From positions 87,903-151,902 of the forward strand of contig NZ_JAQTXM010000009.1 of NCBI RefSeq assembly GCF_028688795.1: a DNA stretch of 64,000 bases, given 5' to 3'. The stretch is from Rhodoferax sp. (GTDB taxonomy: Bacteria; Pseudomonadota; Gammaproteobacteria; Burkholderiales; Burkholderiaceae_C). Numbering within the stretch: position 1 is the first letter of the stretch; the number at the start of each line of letters is the position of its first letter. This document shows positions 27,864 through 36,712 of this stretch, piece by piece. The notes beneath the pieces were generated by a model. That model ran no database searches. It had not been told where the DNA came from and was given only the letters and a program-made list of their open reading frames with translations. Both the position numbers and the translations under genes were made by a program.

Positions 27864-29293
27864 GCGGATGGCGCCCCCAGCCTTTGGATGGAGGCTGAAA
27901 AGGCGCTGGGCAACTGGGCTGTCAGGCGTTGCTGCCCGCTGCCAGAACCCGCTGGCGTGCCAAGCCCCATCTTCTCCAGCCAGGCCTCGAACTCGGGCGC
28001 GGCGCGCAACCCCAGCACTTGGCGCAACACCTGAGCGTCATGAAACGAGGTGCTTTGGTAGTTCAGCATGATGTCGTCTGAGCCCGGCACACCCATGATG
28101 AAGTTGCAACCCGCGGCGCCCAGCATCAGCATCAGGGCGTCCATGTCGTCGCCATCGGCCTCGGCGTGGTTGGTGTAACACACGTCACAGCCCATCGGCA
28201 GGCCCAGCAGCTTGCCGCAAAAGTGGTCTTCCAGCCCGGCGCGGACGATTTGCTTGCCGTTGAACAAATACTCAGGGCCAATGAAGCCAACCACGGTGTT
28301 GACCAGCAACGGCTTGAAATGCCGCGCCACCGCGTAGGCGCGCGCCTCAATGGTTTGCTGGTCGCAGCCGTGGTGTGCCCCGGCACTGAGTGCACTGCCT
28401 TGGCCGGTCTCGAAATACATCACGTTGCTGCTGCGTTGGCCTTGTTCATCAAGCAGCGTGGCACGTTGCAGGGACAGTGCGGCTGAGCGCGCCTCTTGCA
28501 GCAGCGCCAGGTTCAGCCCAAAACCGGTGTTGGTGGCCTCGGTGCCACCAATCGACTGAAACACCAGATCTACCGGCGCACCACGCTCGATGGCCTGCAA
28601 GGTGTTGGTCACATGCGTCAACACGCACGACTGGGTTGGAATGCCGTAGCGGGTGATTGCCTCATCGAGCAGGTGCAGCAGTCGCACCACTTGGGGCACG
28701 TTGTCGCTGGCCGGGTTGATGCCAATCACCGCGTCGCCACTGCCCAGCAGCAGGCCGTCGAGCAAGCTGGCGGCAATGCCTTGCAGGTCATCGGTCGGGT
28801 GGTTCGGCTGCAGCCGTGTGGCGAGCCGGCCAGCCAAGCCGATAGTGCTGCGAAAGCGTGTTACCACCTGGCATTTGCGGGCGATCAGGATCAAGTCTTG
28901 CACCCGGCAAATTTTGCTTACCGCCGCCACCATTTCCGGCGTCAGGCCGGGTGCCAGCGCGGCTAATGTTTGTGACGTGGCGTTATCGCTCAATAGCCAG
29001 TTGCGAAAGTCGCCTACGGTGAGGTGGCGCACTGGCGCAAAGGCTGCCACATCGTGCGTGTCCAGAATCAGCCGGGTGACCTCGTCGTCTTCATACGGCA
29101 CCACGGCTTCATGCAAAAAGGTGCTGAGCGGCACATCTGCCAGCGCCATTTGCGCCGCCACGCGCTCCTGCGCGTTGGCTGCAGCGACCCCCGCCAGTTG
29201 GTCGCCTGAGCGCTCAGGGCTGGCCTTGGCCAGCAGGGTGCGCAAGTCGTCAAACCTGTAGTGACGGGTGCCAATGGTGTGGGCGTAAGGCAT
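27860..29293 (-). CDS. eutB: Ethanolamine ammonia-lyase large subunit EutB
   Basis: A 477-residue catalytic subunit (E. coli EutB has 453). Motifs are TIGLAGRLATRLQPNHPTDD, GLLLGSGDAVIGINPASD, FQSIGGTEATNTGFG, YFETGQGSALSAGAHHGCDQ and GVPGSDDIMLNYQSTSFHD. The start MPYAHTIGTRHYRF was chosen because the upstream extension overlaps ridA and lacks family matches. It lies 22 bases after ridA. Outside a microcompartment cluster it probably works in the cytosol for nitrogen or carbon gain from ethanolamine. Confidence 0.95.
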   Translation of the reverse strand: MPYAHTIGTRHYRFDDLRTLLAKASPERSGDQLAGVAAANAQERVAAQMALADVPLSTFLHEAVVPYEDDEVTRLILDTHDVAAFAPVRHLTVGDFRNWLLSDNATSQTLAALAPGLTPEMVAAVSKICRVQDLILIARKCQVVTRFRSTIGLAGRLATRLQPNHPTDDLQGIAASLLDGLLLGSGDAVIGINPASDNVPQVVRLLHLLDEAITRYGIPTQSCVLTHVTNTLQAIERGAPVDLVFQSIGGTEATNTGFGLNLALLQEARSAALSLQRATLLDEQGQRSSNVMYFETGQGSALSAGAHHGCDQQTIEARAYAVARHFKPLLVNTVVGFIGPEYLFNGKQIVRAGLEDHFCGKLLGLPMGCDVCYTNHAEADGDDMDALMLMLGAAGCNFIMGVPGSDDIMLNYQSTSFHDAQVLRQVLGLRAAPEFEAWLEKMGLGTPAGSGSGQQRLTAQLPSAFSASIQRLGAPSA

Positions 29294-29315
29294 GGTGGCC
29301 AGGCCAGTGCGAAAA

Positions 29316-29669
29316 CTAGATGACCGCTGCGGTGACGACGATTTCAATGCGCCAGTCCGGGTTGGCCAGGCTGGCTTGAACGGTTGCTCTTGGCGGTGCG
29401 TGCCCCTTGGCGACCCAGCCGTCCCATGCCGTGTTCATTCCGGGGTAATCCTTCATGTCCGTCAAAAATATGTGTGTCATCAGGATGTGTTGCTTGCTGC
29501 TGCCGCATTCGGCCAGCAGTTGGTCAACCATGGCAAGCACTTCACTGGTTTGGCCTTCAATGTCATTGGCGGTGTTGGTCGGGACCTGACCTGCCAGATA
29601 GATGGTTCCGGCATGGATGCAGGCTTCGCTGAGGCGTGGACCGATGTGAAGGCGTTGAATGTCAGCCAT
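29316..29669 (-). CDS. RidA/YjgF family enamine/imine deaminase
   Basis: A 117-residue RidA-like protein. Family members hydrolyse reactive enamine/imine products of PLP enzymes. Motifs are AGTIYLAGQVP, QTSEVLAMVDQLLAECG and the arginine in PPRATVQASLANPDWRIEI. The start follows GGAG (in CGGAGC) and an upstream extension is rejected. Its place between alanine racemase and eutB suggests clean-up of 2-aminoacrylate or imine intermediates made from amino acids or amines; this is inferred. Confidence 0.88.
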   Translation of the reverse strand: MADIQRLHIGPRLSEACIHAGTIYLAGQVPTNTANDIEGQTSEVLAMVDQLLAECGSSKQHILMTHIFLTDMKDYPGMNTAWDGWVAKGHAPPRATVQASLANPDWRIEIVVTAAVI

Positions 29670-29733
29670 GTTTTTGTTGCTCCGAGATGTCGTTGAGGTG
29701 CGTGGCGATGGTATCAAGTGGCTTGTTTGGAAG

Positions 29734-30852
29734 TCACACCGGTATCGCATCTTTGTAGTGCCGTTGGTAGCGGTGGCCCAGGCTGGTAAGAATTTCATAG
29801 CCAATGGTGCCGGCACAAGTGGCCACGTCATCCACGGTGTGATGGGGTGACAGCAGGTCGATCAGCGTACCGGGCAGTGTGGCGTCTTCAGGCAGCGCAC
29901 TGACATCGATCGTGATCGTGTCCATGGAGACCCGGCCGACCAGCGGCAGTGCCACCTTGCCTAGCCAAGCTGAGCCGCGCCCGCCCAGGCTGCGCAGGTA
30001 GCCATCTGCATAGCCTACCGACACCGTGGCGATCCGACTGGCTCGCGGCGCCACCCAGCTCAAGCTGTAGCCCACCGCTGCGCCAGCTTCCACAATGCGT
30101 GTCTGCATCACCTTGCCCTGCAGTCTTACCACAGGTTGCATCGGGTTTGGTTGGCCGGGCACCGGTGCTACGCCATACAGCGCCGCGCCCGGTCGGGCCA
30201 GGTCAAAGTGAAACGCCGGACCCAAAAAAATGCCGGATGAATTGGCGAAGGTGGCCGGTGCCTTTGGCAGCATTCGGCGCGATGCAACAAAACTTGCCAG
30301 TTGCGCCGCGTTGGCCGGGTGGTCAGGCTCATCGGCACAGGCCAGGTGGCTCATCACGAAGGCCACGGCAATGCCATCAAAGGCCGAGGGGTTGTGGCTG
30401 AGTTGCCGCAACTCACGGGCCGACAGGCCGAGCCGTGCCATGCCGCTGTCGACTTGCACGATGGCCGGTAGTTTTTGTCCGCGGCCAGCGGTCATGGCAC
30501 GCCAGGCGTCGATCTGCTGCAGGCTGTTGAGCACCGGTACCAGGCCATGCGCCGCACATTCGGCCTCTGCCCCAGGCGGCAGCCCGTGCATCACGTAGAT
30601 GGCAGCGCCTGCCGGCAGCACCGGGCGCAGGTCAATCCCTTCGCCAAGATGGGCCACAAAGAAGTGACGGCAGCCGACACGGTAAAGCGCCGGGGCAACA
30701 CGGCGGGCGCCCAGACCGTAGGCGTCTGCTTTCACGACGGCGGCGCAGTCAGTGCTGGACAAGCGGGCCTTCAAGACCAGCCAGTTGCTGCAAATCGCAT
30801 CCAGGTCGATGGTCAGCAGGGCACCCGCATTGGTTGGATTGATTGAGTTCAT
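29734..30852 (-). CDS. Alanine racemase (Alr/DadX)
   Basis: A 372-residue fold-type III PLP racemase that interconverts L- and D-alanine. The PLP lysine is K41 (VVKADAYGLG), and the second catalytic base tyrosine lies in AAVGYSLSW. The C-terminal beta-domain contains VSVGYADGYLRSL and GRVSMDTITIDVS. It lies downstream of dadA with a dead alanine symporter between, so a catabolic DadX-like role is more likely than wall synthesis. Other racemases of the same fold (serine, broad-range) cannot be ruled out. Confidence 0.92.
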   Translation of the reverse strand: MNSINPTNAGALLTIDLDAICSNWLVLKARLSSTDCAAVVKADAYGLGARRVAPALYRVGCRHFFVAHLGEGIDLRPVLPAGAAIYVMHGLPPGAEAECAAHGLVPVLNSLQQIDAWRAMTAGRGQKLPAIVQVDSGMARLGLSARELRQLSHNPSAFDGIAVAFVMSHLACADEPDHPANAAQLASFVASRRMLPKAPATFANSSGIFLGPAFHFDLARPGAALYGVAPVPGQPNPMQPVVRLQGKVMQTRIVEAGAAVGYSLSWVAPRASRIATVSVGYADGYLRSLGGRGSAWLGKVALPLVGRVSMDTITIDVSALPEDATLPGTLIDLLSPHHTVDDVATCAGTIGYEILTSLGHRYQRHYKDAIPV

Positions 30853-30948
30853 GATGACGTTCTCAAAGCGTGGTGGCTAAGGCAAATGGCGGCCCCGAAT
30901 GCACGACGGTACGTTACACCGTTGTTCCGGGGACGAACGGCTTTGTAT

Positions 30949-31822
30949 TTAGCTGCCACTGGCCATGGCCAGCGTTTGCACGCGGTGCTTCTCAAAATAC
31001 GCGTTCGTCAGTTTCACGACAACGGGCGACAGCAGCAGCAGGGACACCAGGTTGGGCAGCGCCATGAATGCGTTGAGTGTGTCCGACACCAGCCAGACGA
31101 AGTCAAGATGCGTCACGGCACCGACCAGCACAAACATCGTCCACAGCACGCGGTAGGGCACTTCAACCGAGGTGCCCAGCAGGTATTCCCAGCATTTCTC
31201 GCCGTATTAGGCCCAACCCAGAATGGTGGTGAAGGCGAAAACAGACAACGCGACCCGATGTCCAGGGGCTGATGCCAAAACCGGCTTCCAGCGCGCCCGC
31301 GATGCTGTTGGACTGCACCATGTTGCCAATCCCAAAACCGGCCAAGCCACCGAACAGCGCAAAGGCGGTGGCGAGCCAGCGCCAGTGGCGACCAAGCCCA
31401 TTTTTGATGGCGTACATCGGGCCCCCAATTTGCTCGCCGTGGTCATCGGTTTCGCGGGAATGAACGGCCAGCAGCACTTCGGCGTATTTGGTCGCCATGC
31501 CGACCAGCGCGGTCATCCACATCCAGAACATGGCACCTGGGCCACCTACTGCAATGGCGGTGGCGACGCCCGCAATGTTGCCAGTGCCGACCGTGGCCGC
31601 CAGGGCTGTCATGAGTGCGGCGTAGGGCGTGATCTCACCGGGCGCGCCGGGCGCCGCCTTGCGTCCGCGCCATACCATGACGAAGCCGGCGACGATCTTG
31701 GTGATCGGCATGAAGCGCAGGCGCAATTGCAGGAACAAGCCGGTGCCCAAAATAGCGATCAGCATCGGTGGCCCCCACACGATGTCGTTGATCGTTGTGA
31801 CGATTGAGGTGATGGTTTCCAT
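30949..31822 (-). pseudogene. Sodium:alanine/glycine symporter (AGCS), broken
   Basis: The intact 5' part (31822 to about 31250) encodes the AGCS N-terminus: VWGPPMLIAILGTGLFLQLR, TGNIAGVATAIAVGGPGA and GNMVQSNSIAGALEAGFGIS. Then the frame changes near 31250-31260 and the sequence jumps to the C-terminal helices (FAFTTILGW ... YGEKCWEYLLGTSVEVPYR). Roughly 180-200 residues of the middle are missing. In addition, the codon for the first tyrosine of the usual YYGEK is TAA (31207-31209). So there is an internal deletion with frameshift plus a nonsense codon. It could not yield a working carrier. It sits between dadA and alanine racemase, where an alanine importer would belong. Confidence 0.87.
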
Positions 31823-31948
31823 GAATTGTCTCCAGTAGTTGTAATAAGTTCAGACGAGAAAATGCCCTGTCCTGATGTGGACATGCGGCAGCCCGGCGTC
31901 GGTTGTGTCGACGCCAAATGCAGGGGGAGGTTGCTGGGTTTTGAGGGC

Positions 31949-33202
31949 TTAACCGTAGCGGGCGACAGTCAGGCCTTCCATGCTGATCTCGGGCTGGCGC
32001 CCGCTGATCAGGTCGGCCATCACGCGCCCGGTCCCGGCGGCCATGGTCCAGCCCAGTGTGCCGTGACCGGTGCTCAAGAACAGGTTCTCAAGAGGCGTTT
32101 CGCCCAGAATGGGCGTACCGTCAGGGGTCATCGGGCGCAAGCCGGTCCAGAACTCGGCTTGACTCACGTCACCGCCTTGTGGGAACAGGTCTGTGACGAC
32201 GAATTCAAGCGTACGCCTGCGGCCTACGTCAAGGTTCAGGTCAAAGCCCGAGAGCTGCGCTGTGCCGCCGACGCGAATGCGGTCGCCCAGTCGCGTCACA
32301 GCCACTTTATGGGTTTCGTCCATGATGGTGGACTCCGGGGCTTTGGCCGCATCGGTGATTGGCACCGTGATCGAGAAGCCCTTGACCGGGTACACCGGGA
32401 TGCGAATACCCAGCGGGGCCAGCATCTGGGTGGAGTAGCTGCCCAGCGCCAGCACATAGCGGTCGGCCGTCAGCACGCCCGCATCGGTGCGCACGCCGGT
32501 GATGCGATCACTGCTGCGCTCCACGCCCTGAATGTCGACGTTGAAACGGAAGGTCACGCCCAGGGCTTTGGCCCGTTCGGCCAGCGTGTTGGTGAACTTG
32601 AAGCAGTCACCGGTCTCGTCACCGGGCAGGCGCAAGGCACCGACAAACTTGTCTTGCACCCCGGCTAGCGCGGGCTCGTATTTCAGGTAGCCGGTGCGGT
32701 CCAGCAACTGGTAGGGCACGTTGTACTGTTTCAGAATCTCGATGTCCTTGGCGGTGCCATCGAGCTGCTTTTGGGTGCGAAACAGCTGCAGCGTGCCTTG
32801 ATCGCGGTCGTCGTACTGGATGCCGATCTCGGCCCGAAGTTCCTTCAGGCAATCACGGCTGTACTCGGCCAGGCGCACCATGCGCCCCTTGTTGACGCGG
32901 TAGCGGGCCTCGGTGCAGTTGCGCAGCATGGACATGCCCCAACGCCACATGGCGGGGTCAAGCATGGGCTTGATCACCAGCGGGCTGTGGTGCATCAGCA
33001 TCCACTGGATGGCTTTCAGCGGCACACCTGGGCCAGCCCAGGGTGCTGAGTAGCCTGGCGAGACCTCGCCCGCATTGGCGTAACTGGTTTCCAGGCCAGG
33101 TCCGGGCTGACGGTCAACCACTTCCACCTCGTGGCCGGCACGCGCCAGGTAATACGCCATGGTGGTGCCGATGACACCACTGCCGAGAATGAGTACGCGC
33201 AT
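31949..33202 (-). CDS. dadA: D-amino acid dehydrogenase DadA
   Basis: A 417-residue membrane-associated flavoenzyme oxidising D-alanine and other D-amino acids to keto acids and ammonia. The FAD-binding dinucleotide fold is at the N-terminus ([21 protein letters not shown]), with DadA motifs [22 protein letters not shown] and C-terminal [23 protein letters not shown]. The start MRVLILGSG follows GGAGCAGG; the 29-residue upstream extension is rejected. A sigma-54 promoter lies about 60-70 bases upstream, and a TyrR-like activator is divergent. Confidence 0.95.
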   Translation of the reverse strand: MRVLILGSGVIGTTMAYYLARAGHEVEVVDRQPGPGLETSYANAGEVSPGYSAPWAGPGVPLKAIQWMLMHHSPLVIKPMLDPAMWRWGMSMLRNCTEARYRVNKGRMVRLAEYSRDCLKELRAEIGIQYDDRDQGTLQLFRTQKQLDGTAKDIEILKQYNVPYQLLDRTGYLKYEPALAGVQDKFVGALRLPGDETGDCFKFTNTLAERAKALGVTFRFNVDIQGVERSSDRITGVRTDAGVLTADRYVLALGSYSTQMLAPLGIRIPVYPVKGFSITVPITDAAKAPESTIMDETHKVAVTRLGDRIRVGGTAQLSGFDLNLDVGRRRTLEFVVTDLFPQGGDVSQAEFWTGLRPMTPDGTPILGETPLENLFLSTGHGTLGWTMAAGTGRVMADLISGRQPEISMEGLTVARYG

Positions 33203-33272
33203 ATTCCTGCTCCAAATTGACCCGGTGCAACGCGAAGGCGCAGCATCAACGGGCTGATTGCTGGCAGGTGTT

Positions 33273-33288
33273 TGCACACTCCGTGCCA
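33273..33288 (-). promoter_or_regulatory. Sigma-54 promoter of dadA
   Basis: Read on the minus strand the site is TGGCACGGAGTGTGCA. The -24 GG and -12 GC have the required ten bases between them, and TGGCACG matches the consensus fully. Transcription would start near 33260, leaving about a 60-base leader before dadA. The divergent regulator has the GAFTGA motif needed to contact sigma-54. Confidence 0.75.
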
Positions 33289-33456
33289 CATTTCAAGAAA
33301 TCTGGAAAATGCTTTTAAAACAACAGCTTGGTGATTTCTCCATGCGGCCGAGATGGGATGATTCTGTATGTAAATCGTGACAGTGTTCTTTGCCTGGCTT
33401 GATTTATGCAAAAAACTTTAATGAAAACAGGTATTTGATTCGTCTGTCATGAATTT

Positions 33457-33480
33457 AATACGACGTATTGAATTCAATAC
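33457..33480. promoter_or_regulatory. Overlapping palindromes just before the TyrR-like gene
   Basis: AATACG-A-CGTATT (33457-33469) overlaps GTATTGAATTCAATAC (33465-33480), a perfect 16-base palindrome. They end eight bases before the start codon at 33489, so a bound protein would block expression. Autoregulation by the gene product is the simplest reading. Confidence 0.5.
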
Positions 33481-33488
33481 AATGCGGC

Positions 33489-35024
33489 ATGCGAATTGAT
33501 GTCTATTTTTCTGACCGGGTCGGTATTGCCCAAGAGATTCTGGCCACGCTGGCGCGTCGTGCGCTGGACGTGTCGGCCGTCGAGGTCGATCCGCCCCATG
33601 TTTACCTGGAGGCCCCGGCACTGAGTGCGCTGGACCTTGCTGCGTTGCGCAACGAGCTGTTCAAAGTTGACGGCGTGCAGTCGGTCGACGAACTCGACAT
33701 GCTGCCCGGTGCCCGACGGCGGCTGTACCTGGATGCACTGCTGGCCTCGCAGGCTGACCCGGTGCTGGCGGTGGACGGACGTGGCGTGGTGATGGTGGCC
33801 AATGCGGCCGCCGTGAATGCCAGCGGCGTGCCCGAGCCCCAGTTGGTGGGCATGTCGCTGCAGGCACTGACCGGCGATGCGCAGTTGGCGCAGGCCTTGA
33901 TCGGCCAGGGTTACCGTTTGCCTGTGAGCGAAGTGCAGATTGGTGGCGAGCGTTATCTGTTTGAAACCGTGGCGCTGCAAGAGCCCAGTGGCACAGTGGT
34001 CGGCGCTGTGCTCACACTGCATGCGCCGCACCGTATTGGCGAGCGCCTAAGCGCTCTGCAGAATTACAGCGCTGGTGGTTTCGAGACCATTCTGGGTCAA
34101 TCGCCCGCCATCCGCCAGCTCAAACAACGCGCTGCGCGCATGGCGCAGGTGGACGCGCCGCTCTTGATCCGCGGTGAAACCGGCACCGGTAAAGAACTGG
34201 TGGCACATGCCTGCCATGCCGGCAGCAGACGCCGGGACCAGCCGTTTTTTGCGCTTAACTGCGCCGCGTTGCCCGAGAGTCTGGCCGAGAGTGAGCTGTT
34301 TGGCTACGCCCCTGGCGCCTTTACCGGTGCACTGCGCGGCGGCCGACCTGGCCTACTGGAGTTGACCGACGGCGGCACCCTGTTTTTGGATGAAGTGGGC
34401 GAGATGTCGCCCTACTTGCAAGCCAAGCTGTTGCGCTTTCTGAACGATGGCAGCTTTCGCCGCGTCGGCGGGGAGCGCGAACAAAAAGCCGATGTGCGCA
34501 TCATCAGCGCCACCCACAGAGCGCTGGAGGACATGGTGAGCAGTGGCAGTTTCCGTCAGGACCTGCTGTTTCGCCTCGATGTGCTGCACCTCAACCTGCC
34601 GCCGTTGCGCGAACGCACCGAAGACATTTTGCCGCTGGCACAGGTGTTCCTGGAGCGTGCCTGCGCACAGACCGGGCGGTCGCGCGTCCGCCTGAGCAAG
34701 GCCGCAGGCACCGCACTACTGGCCAACCTGTGGCTTGGCAACGTGCGCCAATTGCAAAACGTCATCTTTCGCGCGGTGACGTTGAGTGGGGCGCCGGTTA
34801 TTGACACGGCCGACCTGGAGTTGGCCGGTTCTGCCACGGCTGACGGGGCGGGGCTGGCCGATGATGAGGTCGAGAGTCTGGACGATGCTGTCGCGGGCTT
34901 TGAGCGGGGCTTGCTGCAGCGTCTGTTTCCCCAGTATCCGTCCAGCCGCAAGCTGGCGCAGCGGCTGCTGACCTCACACTCCGCTATTGCAATCCGCTTG
35001 CGCAAATACGGAATTGGCGTCTGA
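33489..35024 (+). CDS. TyrR-like sigma-54 enhancer-binding regulator
   Basis: A 511-residue regulator with the TyrR layout. An ACT-like domain comes first (about 1-70, MRIDVYFSDRVGIAQEILATL), then PAS (about 78-180), then an AAA+ domain (about 205-430) with Walker A GETGTGKE, the sigma-54 loop GAFTGA and Walker B GTLFLDEVGEM. A short C-terminal HTH follows (SRKLAQRLLTSHSAIAIRLRKYGIG). E. coli TyrR lacks GAFTGA, so this one should activate sigma-54 promoters, as PhhR does. The start aligns with TyrR; a TTG start 21 bases upstream is rejected. Likely effector: an aromatic or other amino acid bound by ACT. Likely target: dadA. Confidence 0.9.
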   Translation: MRIDVYFSDRVGIAQEILATLARRALDVSAVEVDPPHVYLEAPALSALDLAALRNELFKVDGVQSVDELDMLPGARRRLYLDALLASQADPVLAVDGRGVVMVANAAAVNASGVPEPQLVGMSLQALTGDAQLAQALIGQGYRLPVSEVQIGGERYLFETVALQEPSGTVVGAVLTLHAPHRIGERLSALQNYSAGGFETILGQSPAIRQLKQRAARMAQVDAPLLIRGETGTGKELVAHACHAGSRRRDQPFFALNCAALPESLAESELFGYAPGAFTGALRGGRPGLLELTDGGTLFLDEVGEMSPYLQAKLLRFLNDGSFRRVGGEREQKADVRIISATHRALEDMVSSGSFRQDLLFRLDVLHLNLPPLRERTEDILPLAQVFLERACAQTGRSRVRLSKAAGTALLANLWLGNVRQLQNVIFRAVTLSGAPVIDTADLELAGSATADGAGLADDEVESLDDAVAGFERGLLQRLFPQYPSSRKLAQRLLTSHSAIAIRLRKYGIGV

Positions 35025-35043
35025 GCATGCACAGCCAACATGC

Positions 35044-35190
35044 CTTGGGTTGGATCACTGCCTGAAAGGGGCACAGGAAGATTACCGTGAGTGCCATAAC
35101 GCTGGCGACTTTCTGCTGATTTACCAAGTCGACGCCAACGGGATTAACTTTGTTCGTGCGGGGACTCACGCCGAAATTTTCAGTAATTGA
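35044..35190 (+). pseudogene. 3' remnant of a YafQ/RelE-type toxin gene
   Basis: The frame encodes DHCLKGAQEDYRECHNAGDF and then LLIYQVDANGINFVRAGTHA up to EIFSN. This is the C-terminal half of a YafQ-family mRNA interferase, including the catalytic-histidine region (RAGTHAEIF). The 5' half and any antitoxin gene are absent; upstream sequence in this frame runs into the TyrR-like gene. No ribosome site was found. It is a fragment, not a working toxin. Confidence 0.65.
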
Positions 35191-35464
35191 CGATTTTCAA
35201 ACCGAATCCGTGGGCAGCAGGCTGGTTGCAGTCGCACACGGCTGTCTGCGTCCGGGCGACCCAAATCCATGATTTGGATCGCATGTCAGCAGTAGCCAGA
35301 GGGTACCGCCAAGCCCCCAGACTCGCCATGCTAAAAAATAGACAAAGAAAAAACACACATTGTTTTTTGTCAAGGCCGGACGTTATTGCTGCGCCATCAG
35401 AAAGATTTCGATCAAAAAATGCTGTTTTGTGGTGTAACCGAGACAATTTTTGACTGCTTTTTGA

Positions 35465-35481
35465 TTAGGGTCTTCCCCTAA
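35465..35481. promoter_or_regulatory. Inverted repeat TTAGGG-N5-CCCTAA in porin promoter
   Basis: TTAGGGTCTTCCCCTAA has six-base arms and resembles the AGGGATTTCCCT sites at 5752 and 35572, with one base more between the arms. It may be a second, weaker site for the same regulator. Confidence 0.4.
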
Positions 35482-35568
35482 CCACATCACGTCTTTGAAG
35501 AGTCGCGCAAACCAACCACTCTCTTAACGCCGACGCATCGGTTCAATCGAACCCCGTTCGTAACCTGG

Positions 35569-35583
35569 CTAAGGGATTTCCCT
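35569..35583. promoter_or_regulatory. Palindromic operator candidate CTAAGGGATTTCCCT (copy 2)
   Basis: It is identical over 15 bases to the site before the amide-transporter operon (5749-5763). It lies 117 bases before the porin start codon. It suggests shared control of porin and amide uptake. Confidence 0.6.
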
Positions 35584-35700
35584 TGCGTGTAATTAAAACA
35601 AGTGGATTTAATTAAAAATTTACCCACTCTCCTTTTTGAAGAGCATCGAGGACAGCGTTTTCCTGTCGTCACATTTCATTTTTTATTTCAGCGTTTAGCC

Positions 35701-36672
35701 ATGAATCACACCATCAATTTTTCACTTCGTGCCACTGCAACTGCTGCTGCAATGAGCCTGTGCAGTATCGCCATTGCTGCCCCCGCGTTCGATGCCAACA
35801 TCGAGTTTGACAATACCTATCGCAGTGGCACCAAAGTTGACAACACCACAGACGAAGGGATGAGCCAGGGCGGTCGGGTGGAGTTGAATGTCAGCGGTAA
35901 AGCAGGCGCGAATCTGTTTGTGAATGCCAGAACCTCTTTGTTGGCAAAGAAAGACGGCACCGCAGCCACGGATGACATGTGGGTTCAGGTTGGTTCAGCC
36001 AAGGGCGATGTCAAGCTCGGCCGCTTTGAAGCGGCTGACCTGTTCCCGCTGGCACAAGATACCTTGATCAACCACGCTGGAAATGTCTATTACGGCAACG
36101 CCTTGCGCGGTCGAAAGGATGCCAGCGTATTTCACGCCGCTGGAACAATCAACCTTGGCAGTGGCCTCAGCCTTGAAGTAGGTGTCATTGAAACCAAATC
36201 ACTGGCCAGTGCTTCGGGCATCCGCCCTGTCTTGTCTTACGCTGCTGGCCCATTGAGTGCCCGCCTGGGCTTCGAGTCGGGTCATTTCGCGCCAGCCACC
36301 GTGGGTGGTGTGACCAACGATGTCCGCGGTGTTGCAGCTTCTCTGGGGTATGACTTCGGCAGCTTCAAGCTCACGGGTAACTATGCCAGCGGCAAGACTG
36401 ATTCCGCCCTGTCTGACAAGCGCCAGAGCGGATTTGCGGTGACCGCTGCCACGGGCGGCCTGGTGGTCGGTGTCATTGCAGGCAAGACCGATCAAAACGT
36501 CGGTGGCGATGAAAAAGTGCAGACTTTTTACGCGTCCTACAGCATGCCCTTGTTTGACATCAAGGGCGCCACAATTACGCCTGCCTTGTCATCTTCGAGC
36601 GCCAAGCTCAGTCAGACTGGCGTCAAGACGCAAGAAACCGCATTCCGTCTTCGGTTGAACTACGCCTTCTAA
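35701..36672 (+). CDS. Outer-membrane porin (possible FmdC-type amide porin)
   Basis: A 323-residue beta-barrel porin. A Sec signal ends near AIAAPA (about residue 28). The mature part shows alternating beta strands, ANIEFDNTYRSG at the N-terminus, a constriction-loop-like GRFEAADLFPLAQDT and a C-terminal aromatic end FRLRLNYAF. The start at 35701 is chosen because the upstream extension of the frame would place charged residues before the signal. Its promoter shares a palindrome with the amide transporter, and Methylophilus fmdC is an amide-induced porin, so a role in amide entry is a fair guess. Specificity cannot be read from sequence. Confidence 0.85.
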   Translation: MNHTINFSLRATATAAAMSLCSIAIAAPAFDANIEFDNTYRSGTKVDNTTDEGMSQGGRVELNVSGKAGANLFVNARTSLLAKKDGTAATDDMWVQVGSAKGDVKLGRFEAADLFPLAQDTLINHAGNVYYGNALRGRKDASVFHAAGTINLGSGLSLEVGVIETKSLASASGIRPVLSYAAGPLSARLGFESGHFAPATVGGVTNDVRGVAASLGYDFGSFKLTGNYASGKTDSALSDKRQSGFAVTAATGGLVVGVIAGKTDQNVGGDEKVQTFYASYSMPLFDIKGATITPALSSSSAKLSQTGVKTQETAFRLRLNYAF

Positions 36673-36712
36673 AGGCTGACGTGATTTATATTCGCCATCG
36701 CTAGAGCCGCTT

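Larger units (their letters stand above)
35191..35700. other. 510-base porin upstream region
   Basis: There is no convincing gene; short frames on both strands look random and the sequence is more AT-rich than its neighbours. It contains three inverted repeats: 35465-35481, 35540-35553 (GGTTC-AATC-GAACC) and 35569-35583. This suits a strongly regulated promoter for the porin. Confidence 0.6.

Noticed and set aside
31826..32668. 280-residue plus-strand ORF opposite dadA
   Set aside because: No motif, no ribosome site, wholly opposite a strongly supported flavoenzyme.
33271..33275. Plus-strand sigma-54-like TGGCAGGTGTTTGCA (from 33261) toward the TyrR-like gene
   Set aside because: The spacing between GG and GC is nine bases instead of ten, and it overlaps the better minus-strand site.
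33365..33385. Possible TyrR box TGTAAATCGTGACA
   Set aside because: Only the left half fits TGTAAA-N6-TTTACA; the right half does not.
35187..35453. 88-residue ORFs on both strands before the porin
   Set aside because: Neither has a ribosome site or a recognisable pattern, and the area holds promoter-like inverted repeats.
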